From Rhodobacter aestuarii (GTDB lineage Bacteria; Pseudomonadota; Alphaproteobacteria; Rhodobacterales; Rhodobacteraceae): a stretch of 64,000 bases of DNA. Below, piece by piece: positions 57,349-64,000 of the stretch. The notes beneath the pieces are model-generated. The model saw only the letters and a list, made by a program, of their open reading frames with translations. It was not told the DNA's origin and searched no databases. Within the stretch, counting starts at the first letter, position 1, and each line of letters begins with the position of its first letter. The stretch is from positions 62,001-126,000 of the forward strand of contig NZ_FTOG01000005.1 of NCBI RefSeq assembly GCF_900156655.1, written 5' to 3'. A program made the translations under genes and the position numbers.

Positions 57349-57673
57349 GCTGGCTCCGATTTCCCGAGGGGTTTAAGGCATGTCGCAGATACTTTATTGA
57401 GATATGTCATGAGTTATTGGCAAAAGACAGTGAAACACTGTCCTTGCGTCAATATGTCTGAACGATGCTTCTTTTCTTGTATGCATGAATTGCAATGTTA
57501 TAACGGCGCTGCGATGCGGCGGATTTCCGCGCTCTGCGCCCGGGGGCAGAACAGCCCACTGCGGCAGGAGGCGGGATTGCGCGGCTGCATCTGTTCACCC
57601 CATTTTGGGCCCCGTGACGGGCTTGCCACTTCCTGACACGTTGACCCGCAGCTGACGGCATCGAGGACTTCGC
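57349..57673. other. divergent regulatory region, 325 bases
   Basis: Between the Rrf2 regulator and the SLAC1-type channel gene. It contains the perfect inverted repeat at 57426-57442, and ATGCATGAATTGCAAT (57481-57496), which has TGCA half-sites. The half nearer the channel gene has no clear signal; an antisense frame there shows no coding quality. Confidence 0.55.
57426..57442. promoter_or_regulatory. inverted repeat GACAGTG-AAA-CACTGTC
   Basis: Perfect 7+3+7 dyad, 78-94 bases upstream of the Rrf2 gene and in the promoter region shared with the channel gene. Best candidate in the window for a specific repressor site. Confidence 0.5.
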
Positions 57674-58666
57674 ATGACAGCATCCCCCACCGCCGCGCCG
57701 CATACCGAAAGCCGGTTGGCGCATTTTCCGATCACCTTTTACGCCACCACCATGGGCTTTGGCGGGCTGACGCTGGCGCTGCGCGCGGCGGCAAAGCCGC
57801 TTGGGCTCGGGCCGCTGCCTTACCAAGTGATGTTGGGTGTTACGGCGACAGCGTTCGTGCTGATTTCGCTGTTCTACCTCGCCAAGGCGCTGACGCATTG
57901 GAAAGAGGTTTATGCCGAATGGCATCACCCGATCCGGCTGTCGTTCTTTCCGACGATTTCGGTTTCGATGCTGCTGCTCTCCATTGGCTTGATGACCGTA
58001 TCGCAACCTGCGGCGCTTGCGCTTTGGGGCGTGGGCACCACGCTTCAAGGCATTTTGACGATTGCCGTGGTGACGAACTGGATCGGCACTCGCTCATTCC
58101 AGCACGGTCACCTCAACCCGGCATGGTTCATCCCGGCGGTTGGGAACGTGATCGTGCCGGTCGCTGGCGCGCAGCTTGGCTTTACTGAGATTTCTTGGCT
58201 CTTCTTCTCGGCGGGCATGATGTTTTGGGTGATCTTGCTCACTCTCGTCTTCAACCGTCTGGTGTTCCACGATCCGCTGCCGGGGCGGTTGCAGCCGACG
58301 CTGGTGATCATGATCGCGCCGCCTGCGGTGGCCTTTATCTCTTGGGTGCGCTTGACGATGGGCGAAGGGGCAGAGGTCGATGCGATGGGGCATATCATGC
58401 TCTCGCTCGCCTATGTCTTTGCTGCGCTGGTGGCGGTGCAACTGCCGCGCATTCTGCGGCTGCCCTTTGCGATGTCGTTCTGGGCGCTCAGCTTCCCCGT
58501 CGCGGCGCTGACCATTGCGACGCTGCTTTACGCCGAACTCAGCCATTCGATGGTGCACCAATATATGGGCACGGGGTTCTTGGGGCTGTTGGTCGTGCTG
58601 ATCGCCGGGCTAGTTGTGCGCACGCTTTTGGGCATTGTCCGCGGCGAAATTTGCAAGCCGGAATAA
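57674..58666 (+). CDS. SLAC1/TehA family (TDT) anion channel or transporter
   Basis: 330 aa with ten predicted membrane spans. The N-terminal FPITFYATTMGFGGLTLALR and the internal GTRSFQHGHLNPAWFIPAVG match the tellurite-resistance/dicarboxylate transporter family, in which a conserved Phe gates the pore. Substrate may be a small anion; tellurite resistance by TehA-like proteins is a side effect. Its regulator is probably the divergent Rrf2 protein. Confidence 0.88.
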   Translation: MTASPTAAPHTESRLAHFPITFYATTMGFGGLTLALRAAAKPLGLGPLPYQVMLGVTATAFVLISLFYLAKALTHWKEVYAEWHHPIRLSFFPTISVSMLLLSIGLMTVSQPAALALWGVGTTLQGILTIAVVTNWIGTRSFQHGHLNPAWFIPAVGNVIVPVAGAQLGFTEISWLFFSAGMMFWVILLTLVFNRLVFHDPLPGRLQPTLVIMIAPPAVAFISWVRLTMGEGAEVDAMGHIMLSLAYVFAALVAVQLPRILRLPFAMSFWALSFPVAALTIATLLYAELSHSMVHQYMGTGFLGLLVVLIAGLVVRTLLGIVRGEICKPE

Positions 58667-58690
58667 GCGCGCTTCTGCTGCTGTCACAGG

Positions 58691-58720
58691 AAAGGCCCCC
58701 ACTTGCGCGGGGGCCTTTTT
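58691..58720 (+). terminator. terminator of the channel gene
   Basis: AAAGGCCCCC / GGGGGCCTTTTT with an 8-base loop, 25 bases past the stop. Confidence 0.85.
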
Positions 58721-58814
58721 CATTATCCGAAACGACAAAGGGGGCCCGCAGGCCCCCAGGTGGTGTCGAGAGTGGTTCAGGGATTATTATCGTGCGTGGT
58801 GGAGAAACGAAAAC

Positions 58815-58997
58815 TCAGTGGCCATAGACCGCGCGATGCGCGAGTTGCGGCGCCTCTTCCGGGCAGATGCCAAGGTCGCAGCACAGCCGCGGCGAGAGCC
58901 GGGCGATCTCATTCAGCGTATGCGCGTAGCGGGCGCGTTTTTCGACGGCAGACAACATGCGAGAGAAGAGGGCGGACATCGGTTCGGCTTTCGGCAT
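58815..58997 (-). CDS. DUF1127-like small protein
   Basis: 60 aa. The C-terminal part RYAHTLNEIARLSPRLCCDL then GICPEEAPQLA fits the DUF1127 pattern (Leu-rich helix then D-x-G-[IL]), with two adjacent Cys not usual in the family. Small DUF1127 proteins in alphaproteobacteria take part in RNA turnover and phosphate or stress responses (CcaF1 in Rhodobacter). No strong ribosome site; ATG codons at residues 1 and 7 are both possible. Confidence 0.6.
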   Translation of the reverse strand: MPKAEPMSALFSRMLSAVEKRARYAHTLNEIARLSPRLCCDLGICPEEAPQLAHRAVYGH

Positions 58998-59121
58998 TGG
59001 CTTATGTGGTCACTTTTTCTGACCGGAACATGCGCTTTCTTGCCCAGCACAACAACCGATGATCCGGCATTGCCGCGATGCGGCGCCTGCAATGGTTGCC
59101 CCAACCGCAAGCCCGCCATGC

Positions 59122-59151
59122 AAAAGGGGCAGCCCGAAAGCTGCCCCTCTT
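59122..59151 (-). terminator. terminator of gap
   Basis: GGGGCAGC / GCTGCCCC arms with a 6-base loop flanked by AAAA and TCTTT, 40 bases past the gap stop on the minus strand. Confidence 0.75.
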
Positions 59152-59188
59152 TGGTTCGGTCATCTGCCGGGGCGGATGGCCCCATAGA

Positions 59189-60193
59189 TTATTTGATCAG
59201 CTTGCCCATCGCCACGGCGGTGTCGGCCATGCGGTTCGAGAAGCCCCATTCGTTGTCGTACCACGACAGGATGCGGACCATTTTGCCTTCCATGACCTTG
59301 GTTTGATCCATGTGGAACACCGAGGAATGGGGGTCATGGTTGAAGTCGGTCGAGACGTTTTTGAGCTTGGTGTAGCCCAGCACGCCTTTGAGCGGGCCAT
59401 CGGCGGCAGCTTCAATCGCGGCGTTGACTTCTTCCACCGTGGTGTCGCGTTTGGCTTCAAACACCAGATCCACAACCGAGACGTTCGGGGTCGGCACGCG
59501 GATCGCAACGCCGTCGAGTTTGCCTTTGAGTTCCGGCAGCACGAGGCCCACGGCTTTCGCGGCACCCGTCGAGGTCGGGATCATCGAAAGCGCGGCGGCG
59601 CGGGCGCGATACAGGTCTTTGTGCATCGTGTCGAGCGTCGGCTGGTCGCCGGTGTAGCTGTGGATCGTGGTCATGAAGCCTTTTTCGATGCCGATCGCAT
59701 CGTTGAGGACTTTCGCGACCGGGCTGAGGCAGTTGGTGGTGCACGAGGCGTTCGACACGACGATGTCATCGGCGGTCAGCGTTTCGTGGTTCACACCGAA
59801 GACGATGGTTTTATCCGCGCCGTCGCCGGGGGCCGAGATCAGCACACGCTTCACGCCGCTTTGCAGGTGGGCTTGGCATTTCTCTTTCGAGGTGAAAATC
59901 CCCGTGCATTCCATCGCGATATCAACATCGCCCCAAGGCAGGTCCGCCGGGTTGCGGATCGCGGTGACTTTGATTTTGCCACGGCCAACGTCGATCCAGT
60001 CTTCGCCAGTCGTCACAGTGGCCGGGAATTTGCCATGCACGCTATCAAATTGCAGCAGATGGGCGTTGGTTTCCACCGGGCCGAGGTCGTTGATCGCAAC
60101 CACTTCAATATCGGTCCGTCCCGATTCGATGATCGCCCGCAACACGTTGCGCCCGATACGACCGAATCCGTTGATCGCTACCTTAACCGCCAT
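59189..60193 (-). CDS. gap: glyceraldehyde-3-phosphate dehydrogenase
   Basis: 334 aa, complete. NAD motif [15 protein letters not shown], catalytic [28 protein letters not shown] and [13 protein letters not shown]. The Asp in [11 protein letters not shown] suggests NAD preference. I choose the ATG at 60193, six bases after AAGGAG; the ATG at 60199 is too close. A 47-aa membrane protein gene lies upstream on the same strand. Confidence 0.96.
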   Translation of the reverse strand: MAVKVAINGFGRIGRNVLRAIIESGRTDIEVVAINDLGPVETNAHLLQFDSVHGKFPATVTTGEDWIDVGRGKIKVTAIRNPADLPWGDVDIAMECTGIFTSKEKCQAHLQSGVKRVLISAPGDGADKTIVFGVNHETLTADDIVVSNASCTTNCLSPVAKVLNDAIGIEKGFMTTIHSYTGDQPTLDTMHKDLYRARAAALSMIPTSTGAAKAVGLVLPELKGKLDGVAIRVPTPNVSVVDLVFEAKRDTTVEEVNAAIEAAADGPLKGVLGYTKLKNVSTDFNHDPHSSVFHMDQTKVMEGKMVRILSWYDNEWGFSNRMADTAVAMGKLIK

Positions 60194-60338
60194 CTTCATC
60201 TCCTTTTGACTCTATCTCTGAGGGCCGCGGGCACCCTTCGACATGACGGGCAAAAGGTCAACAGAAGACTGCGCTTTGAGGCGCTTTCAGAGGCGATTCC
60301 ATGAAGTTGAAGGGGGCATGCAAAACTGGCCTGCAGCG

Positions 60339-60482
60339 TCAACGCCAGAAGGCCATCCATTCGGTCAATTTCATCATCTCTTTGGCCAGAAATAAGCTGG
60401 CGCTACCATGCAGCATCACCGCATCCACGCCAAAGAACAGCACCACCAGCACCGCAAGCCCGATAGCGATTTGGTTGGTCAT
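60339..60482 (-). CDS. 47-aa single-span membrane protein upstream of gap
   Basis: Found by reading the gap between fliG and gap. Ribosome site GGGGGAGC five bases before ATG. The protein MTNQIAIGLAVLVVLFFGVD... has one span (about residues 5-24) and an amphipathic tail ending TEWMAFWR. Neighbouring bases fit codon use. It lies 146 bases before gap and might be co-transcribed. No known family. Confidence 0.6.
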   Translation of the reverse strand: MTNQIAIGLAVLVVLFFGVDAVMLHGSASLFLAKEMMKLTEWMAFWR

Positions 60483-60569
60483 AAAGCTCCCCCGTCGCCC
60501 CCTGCGCCGTGGCGGCGCGCGGTGACGATAGACGAAGCGCGGGGCAGGGGAAAGGCGCGCGGCGGCGCC

Positions 60570-61625
60570 TTATTCGCCATCCTCGGCCACAAGGAAGATC
60601 TCGCCATTGGCTTCGAGTTCACGAATGGCGCCGACGATCTCGTTCATCGCCTCTTCGATGTCTTTTTCTTTCGGTTTCTTGAGGTTCGCGATCTCGTCGC
60701 GCAGGTTTTGCGCCATGCGTTGCGACATGTTCGACAAGATGAACTCGGCCGATTTCTCGTTTTCGCCTTTGGCACCCGCCAGCGCGACAATAAGCTTGGC
60801 CTGATCGACCGCGCGCAGGATTTTGGGAATGTCGCGGGTTTCGATCCGGCTCGGGATATTGGTGAAGGTGAAGATCGCTTTGCGCACTTGATCGGCAAAG
60901 ATCTTGTCTTCTTCGTCCAGCCCTTCCAGCACCGAATTGCGCGTGGCTGCGGGAGAATAGTTCAAGATCGCGCCGACGCGCTCCACCGGCCCGGTTTCAA
61001 AAGCTTTGGCCGGTTGTGCATCGAGTTGGCTGGCAAGCGCGGTGCCGATCCGGTGCACGGTTTCGGGGGCCACATTGCCGGTGAGCGAGACCGCATAGGC
61101 CAGCTTGCGCGCCTTTTCAGAGGCCACTTTTGATAGCAATTCCGCTGAGCGCGCGACGGTCAGCTTCGACAGCATCACCGCGCCAACTTCGATACTTTCT
61201 TCTTGCAGCACCGGCAGCAAAAGATCGGTCGAAAGCCCGGTGATCCGTTCCCACGGATCGGCGCGCGAGGTGCCCGAGGCCATCCGGCGCAAACGGGTTG
61301 CCGCCGAAGCCGAAAGCTGCCCCTCAAGCAGTTTCAGTGCGCCATCAATGCCGCCGGGGAAGGCGATGCCAACAGCTTCCAACTCGGTGCAGAATTCTTC
61401 GATCACCTCGACCATCGTTTCGCGGTCGATCAGGCGCAATTCGGCAATCGTTTCGGCCAGTTGCGTTTGCTGATCATCGGTCAGTTCTTCGAGCGGCAGT
61501 TTCAGCCCTTCGGTGGCCAGCAATTGCACCACGACCGCCGCTTTTTGACGACGAGACAGCACCGGGCGCGAGGCACCGGGGCGGGTGAGCGGGCCGAGGG
61601 CCGATTGGGGGGCGATGGCGTTCAC
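60570..61625 (-). CDS. fliG: flagellar motor switch protein FliG
   Basis: 351 aa. PF14842/PF14841/PF01706-type three-part layout; AEFILSNMSQRMAQNLRDEI and the C-terminal charged torque helices (ARKLAYAVSLTGNVAPETVH earlier, DIPKILRAVDQAKLIVALAG) identify it. It is the rotor protein that couples to the stator. No other flagellar gene is in the window, so it is separated from the main cluster, or this is a second copy (Rhodobacter strains often carry two flagellar sets). Confidence 0.88.
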   Translation of the reverse strand: MNAIAPQSALGPLTRPGASRPVLSRRQKAAVVVQLLATEGLKLPLEELTDDQQTQLAETIAELRLIDRETMVEVIEEFCTELEAVGIAFPGGIDGALKLLEGQLSASAATRLRRMASGTSRADPWERITGLSTDLLLPVLQEESIEVGAVMLSKLTVARSAELLSKVASEKARKLAYAVSLTGNVAPETVHRIGTALASQLDAQPAKAFETGPVERVGAILNYSPAATRNSVLEGLDEEDKIFADQVRKAIFTFTNIPSRIETRDIPKILRAVDQAKLIVALAGAKGENEKSAEFILSNMSQRMAQNLRDEIANLKKPKEKDIEEAMNEIVGAIRELEANGEIFLVAEDGE

Positions 61626-61704
61626 GCGCGACTCCGAATTCTGTTCCGGGTCACTCTCGCAGTCAGCCGTTAAGCGGCGGTTATCGGCGCTTTGGCATTT
61701 CCTC

Positions 61705-61866
61705 TCAACTTGAGGGAATTACGCAGCTTTTTGTCTTTTCATCCCAATGCTGTCCTTCTGGACAGGTCAACTTGGCACGGTCCGCGCAATCCTGCGCAGA
61801 GGCGGCTAGGGGCGCCACAATCAACGCGGGAAAAAGCAAAAGCGCCGCGAGGTGTTTCGGTGTCAT
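61705..61866 (-). CDS. 53-aa secreted Cys-containing protein
   Basis: Short frame with ribosome site GGGAGAG before ATG. A signal peptide (MTPKHLAALLLFPALIVAPL) is followed by AASAQDC; the mature about 27 residues hold three Cys in DCADRAKLTCPEGQHWDEKT-KSC, resembling the Cys spacing of a chitin-binding-type or conotoxin-like fold. Ends IPSS. Lies between purB and fliG on the same strand. No recognised family. Confidence 0.6.
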   Translation of the reverse strand: MTPKHLAALLLFPALIVAPLAASAQDCADRAKLTCPEGQHWDEKTKSCVIPSS

Positions 61867-61940
61867 CTTTCTCTCCCTTGCAAAGGGAAAGCGTCACCCG
61901 AATCGCCCCGCGGCACCAAATCACATCTTAAAGGGTGGGC

Positions 61941-63245
61941 CTAGGCGCCAAACACCCGTTTGAAGATCGTGTCGACATGTTTGGTGTGATAGCCAAGGTC
62001 GAATTTCTCTTCAATTTCCGTCGGGCTCAGCGCCGCAGTCACTTCTGCATCTTTCAGAAGCTCTTCTTTGAAGTCAGCGCCTTGTTCCCAGACCTTCATC
62101 GCATTGCGTTGCACAAGGCGATAGGCGTCTTCACGGCTCACGCCCGCTTGCGTCAGCGCCAAAAGCACCCGTTGCGACATGACCAAGCCTTTGAACTTGT
62201 TCATGTTGCGCAGCATGTTCTCGGGGTAGATCACCAGGTTTTCGACCACACCGGCCAAGCGGTTGAGCGCGAAATCAAGGGTGATCGTCGCATCGGGGCC
62301 AATGCCACGCTCGACCGAGCTGTGCGAGATATCGCGCTCATGCCACAGCGCGACGTTTTCCATCGCCGGCACCACGCACATGCGCACGAGGCGGGCAAGG
62401 CCGGTCAGGTTTTCGGTGAGCACCGGGTTGCGTTTGTGCGGCATCGCCGAGGAGCCTTTTTGGCCTTTCGAGAAGAACTCTTCGGCCTCCAGCACCTCGG
62501 TGCGTTGCATGTGGCGGATTTCGATGGCGACGTTTTCGATGCTCGAGGCGATCACGCCCAGCGTGGCAAAGAACATCGCATGACGGTCACGCGGGATGAC
62601 TTGGGTCGAGATCGGCTCGGGCTTCAGGCCCAGTTGCGCGCAGACATGCTCTTCGACGCTCGGGTCGATGTTGGCGAAGGTGCCGACGGCACCCGAAATC
62701 GCGCCGGTCGCCACTTCTTCGCGGGCATTGGCGAGGCGGGCGCGGTTGCGGTCCATCTCGGCATAGAAGCGCGCGAAGGTCAGGCCCATCGTCGTGGGTT
62801 CCGCGTGAATGCCGTGGCTGCGGCCAATGCGGACGGTATCTTTGTGTTCGAGCGCGCGCTTTTTAAGCGCCGCCAGCACACGGTCCATATCGGCAAGCAG
62901 AATATCCGCCGTGCGCACCAGTTGGATGTTGAGCGTGGTATCGAGCACATCCGACGAGGTCATGCCTTGGTGCACGAAGCGCGCATCTTCCGAACCGATA
63001 TGCTCGGCCAAATGCGTCAGGAAGGCGATCACGTCATGTTTGGTGACCGCTTCGATCTCGTCGATCCGGGCGACATCAAACTCAACATCCTTGGCCTTCC
63101 AAACGGCCTCGGCATTGGCTTTCGGGATCACGCCAAGGGCGGCTTGCGCGTCGCAGGCATGGGCCTCAATCTCATACCAGATTTTGAACTTGGTGGCGGG
63201 TTCCCAGATGTCGACCATCTCTTTGCGGGCATAGCGCGGGATCAT
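61941..63245 (-). CDS. purB: adenylosuccinate lyase
   Basis: 434 aa, class I of the fumarase/aspartase fold. Signature SSAMPHKRNPVLTENL with the catalytic Ser loop, HQGMTSSDVLDTTLNIQL, RSHGIHAEPTTMGL. It cleaves SAICAR and adenylosuccinate. ATG at 63245 after AGAGG; the frame upstream has no support. Lies upstream of the small secreted protein gene on the same strand. Confidence 0.96.
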   Translation of the reverse strand: MIPRYARKEMVDIWEPATKFKIWYEIEAHACDAQAALGVIPKANAEAVWKAKDVEFDVARIDEIEAVTKHDVIAFLTHLAEHIGSEDARFVHQGMTSSDVLDTTLNIQLVRTADILLADMDRVLAALKKRALEHKDTVRIGRSHGIHAEPTTMGLTFARFYAEMDRNRARLANAREEVATGAISGAVGTFANIDPSVEEHVCAQLGLKPEPISTQVIPRDRHAMFFATLGVIASSIENVAIEIRHMQRTEVLEAEEFFSKGQKGSSAMPHKRNPVLTENLTGLARLVRMCVVPAMENVALWHERDISHSSVERGIGPDATITLDFALNRLAGVVENLVIYPENMLRNMNKFKGLVMSQRVLLALTQAGVSREDAYRLVQRNAMKVWEQGADFKEELLKDAEVTAALSPTEIEEKFDLGYHTKHVDTIFKRVFGA

Positions 63246-63332
63246 GGACAGGCCTCTTGCTTGTGACGGAGTTGGGCGGTTGATAGACCGGGCCAGCCTT
63301 TTGGGCAAGGGATGCGGCAAGACGAGGCAAGA

Positions 63333-63749
63333 ATGACGCGCGCAATTACGGATTTTGAGGGCTCTTGGCAGATCAGCCGCAGCATTGATGACCGCTTCGG
63401 CGGGCAAAAAGCGGCGTTTGAGGGTACGGCCACGTTAATTCCTTGCCAAGATGGGTCTTGGAAATGGGAAGAGAGTGGCTATCTGACATTAGGAGAGGAT
63501 GCCCCGATCAAAGCCACGCGGATCTATTACTGGCGCCCGGCGCCGCCGCAGATTGAGGTGTTCTTTGAAGACGGGCGGCCGTTTCACAGTTTTGACCCTT
63601 CGGGGGCGGATACGGCGGCCCATTGGTGTGACCCCGATGATTACCGGGCCCAGTATGAGTTCAAAGATTGGCCGCAATGGCAGGCCATCTGGCGGGTGAA
63701 AGGCCCGCTCAAGGATTATGAAATGATCTCGCGCTACACTCGCGCGTGA
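63333..63749 (+). CDS. DUF6314 family protein
   Basis: 138 aa, beta-rich. FEGSWQISRSIDDRFGG near the N-terminus, TRIYYWRPAPPQIEVFFEDG, RPFHSFD and WRVKGPLKDYEMISRYTRA at the C-terminus match DUF6314 (lipocalin-like) as I remember it. No signal peptide. ATG at 63333 after CGAGG; an ATG at 63312 adds seven residues. Function unknown. Divergent from purB. Confidence 0.8.
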   Translation: MTRAITDFEGSWQISRSIDDRFGGQKAAFEGTATLIPCQDGSWKWEESGYLTLGEDAPIKATRIYYWRPAPPQIEVFFEDGRPFHSFDPSGADTAAHWCDPDDYRAQYEFKDWPQWQAIWRVKGPLKDYEMISRYTRA

Positions 63750-64000
63750 CACCGCTCTTTGCCGCCCGGCAGAGGCACCCCCGGAGCGCCTCCGGTCGGA
63801 TCGAGGGATGGCGACTTAGCTCTCGTACCCGATAGCTCTGGGGGTGCAGCGTGTCCAAAACTACAGACCTCCTCACAAACTCCCAGATGCTGCATTGCCG
63901 CAGCGCGCTTGTGCCGCCGCAGCGGGGCAGGGAGGTTGTATCTTGGGCCAAAATCGGTAACTCAGGGTCAAGGAAGACCGAAGGCAGGGAGAAACGCGAT
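63750..64000. other. right-end non-coding stretch with strong RNA-like structure
   Basis: No convincing frame; the antisense frame 63709-63951 is Arg/Cys/Ser-rich and unlike neighbours. Contains the long hairpin at 63775-63847, a smaller hairpin with TGCC / GGCA arms just before it (63760-63774), and complementary ACCTCC and GGGAGGTT further on. Confidence 0.5.
63775..63847. ncRNA. possible small structured RNA (13-bp closing stem)
   Basis: GCACCCCCGGAGC (63775-63787) pairs over all 13 positions with GCTCTGGGGGTGC (63835-63847), one G-U pair, enclosing a 47-base loop with further TCGAG/CTCGTA-type pairing. No match to tRNA, SRP RNA core (GGAAGCAGCC absent), RNase P or tmRNA. Strand undetermined. 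Confidence 0.35.

Noticed and set aside
63709-63951. 80-aa minus-strand frame at the right end
   Set aside because: Rare codons, many Arg/Cys, overlaps a strong hairpin and the DUF6314 gene end.

Overview
The window is chromosomal DNA from an alphaproteobacterium of the Rhodobacteraceae (Rhodobacter/Gemmobacter-like). This is inferred from the high GC content, the codon usage, a lone fliG, a Rhodobacter-type phaP-phaC pair, DUF2927/DUF6314 family proteins, and the C1-folate module (corrinoid methyltransferase, MetF-like reductase and PF13769 'virulence factor' protein). I count 63 protein genes and one gene cut by the left edge. I see no tRNA, rRNA, IS element, prophage or CRISPR array. Coding density is about 93 percent.

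Region by region. 1-3346 (minus): DedA (partial), a small membrane protein, a von Willebrand-A protein and a DUF2927 lipoprotein. 3775-5974 (minus): C1-folate/corrinoid module. 6408-8278 (plus): Ppx/GppA phosphatase and RlmE. 8378-11658: a GAF-Fis regulator and an aldehyde dehydrogenase, flanking a DUF1284 gene. 11819-15695: chemoreceptor, YqhA-like membrane protein, AraC regulator. 15788-29077: miaA (minus), then the conserved plus-strand cell-envelope cluster pyrH-frr-uppS-cdsA-dxr-rseP-(small protein)-bamA-skp-fabZ-lpxA-lpxI-lpxB. This joins translation recycling, isoprenoid carrier and phospholipid precursors, outer-membrane assembly and lipid A synthesis.

29074-38300 (minus) is the most unusual part. 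Six tightly coupled genes encode a transglutaminase/DUF2126 amidoligase fusion (1147 aa), a circularly permuted ATP-grasp/alpha-E fusion (803 aa), a second transglutaminase-like protein, and the three subunits of 5-oxoprolinase (PxpB, PxpC, PxpA). Start and stop codons overlap or nearly touch along the whole run. The layout suggests that an uncharacterised peptide ligation/cleavage system and pyroglutamate hydrolysis share one transcript. The divergent neighbours are a phasin and PHA synthase, with a CTGC-N3-GCAG (PhaR-type) site between them.

40795-63749 is mostly housekeeping: three unlinked glycolytic genes (pgk, eno, gap), two tandem cyclophilins, tyrS, anmK, selO, a nucleoside hydrolase, an ABC-F ATPase, ndk, a cluster-binding Rrf2 regulator divergent from a SLAC1/TehA-type channel, fliG and purB. 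Several very small genes were found here by reading the gaps (53, 47 and 53 aa). The last 250 bases hold no convincing gene, but contain a 13-bp stem that may belong to a small RNA.
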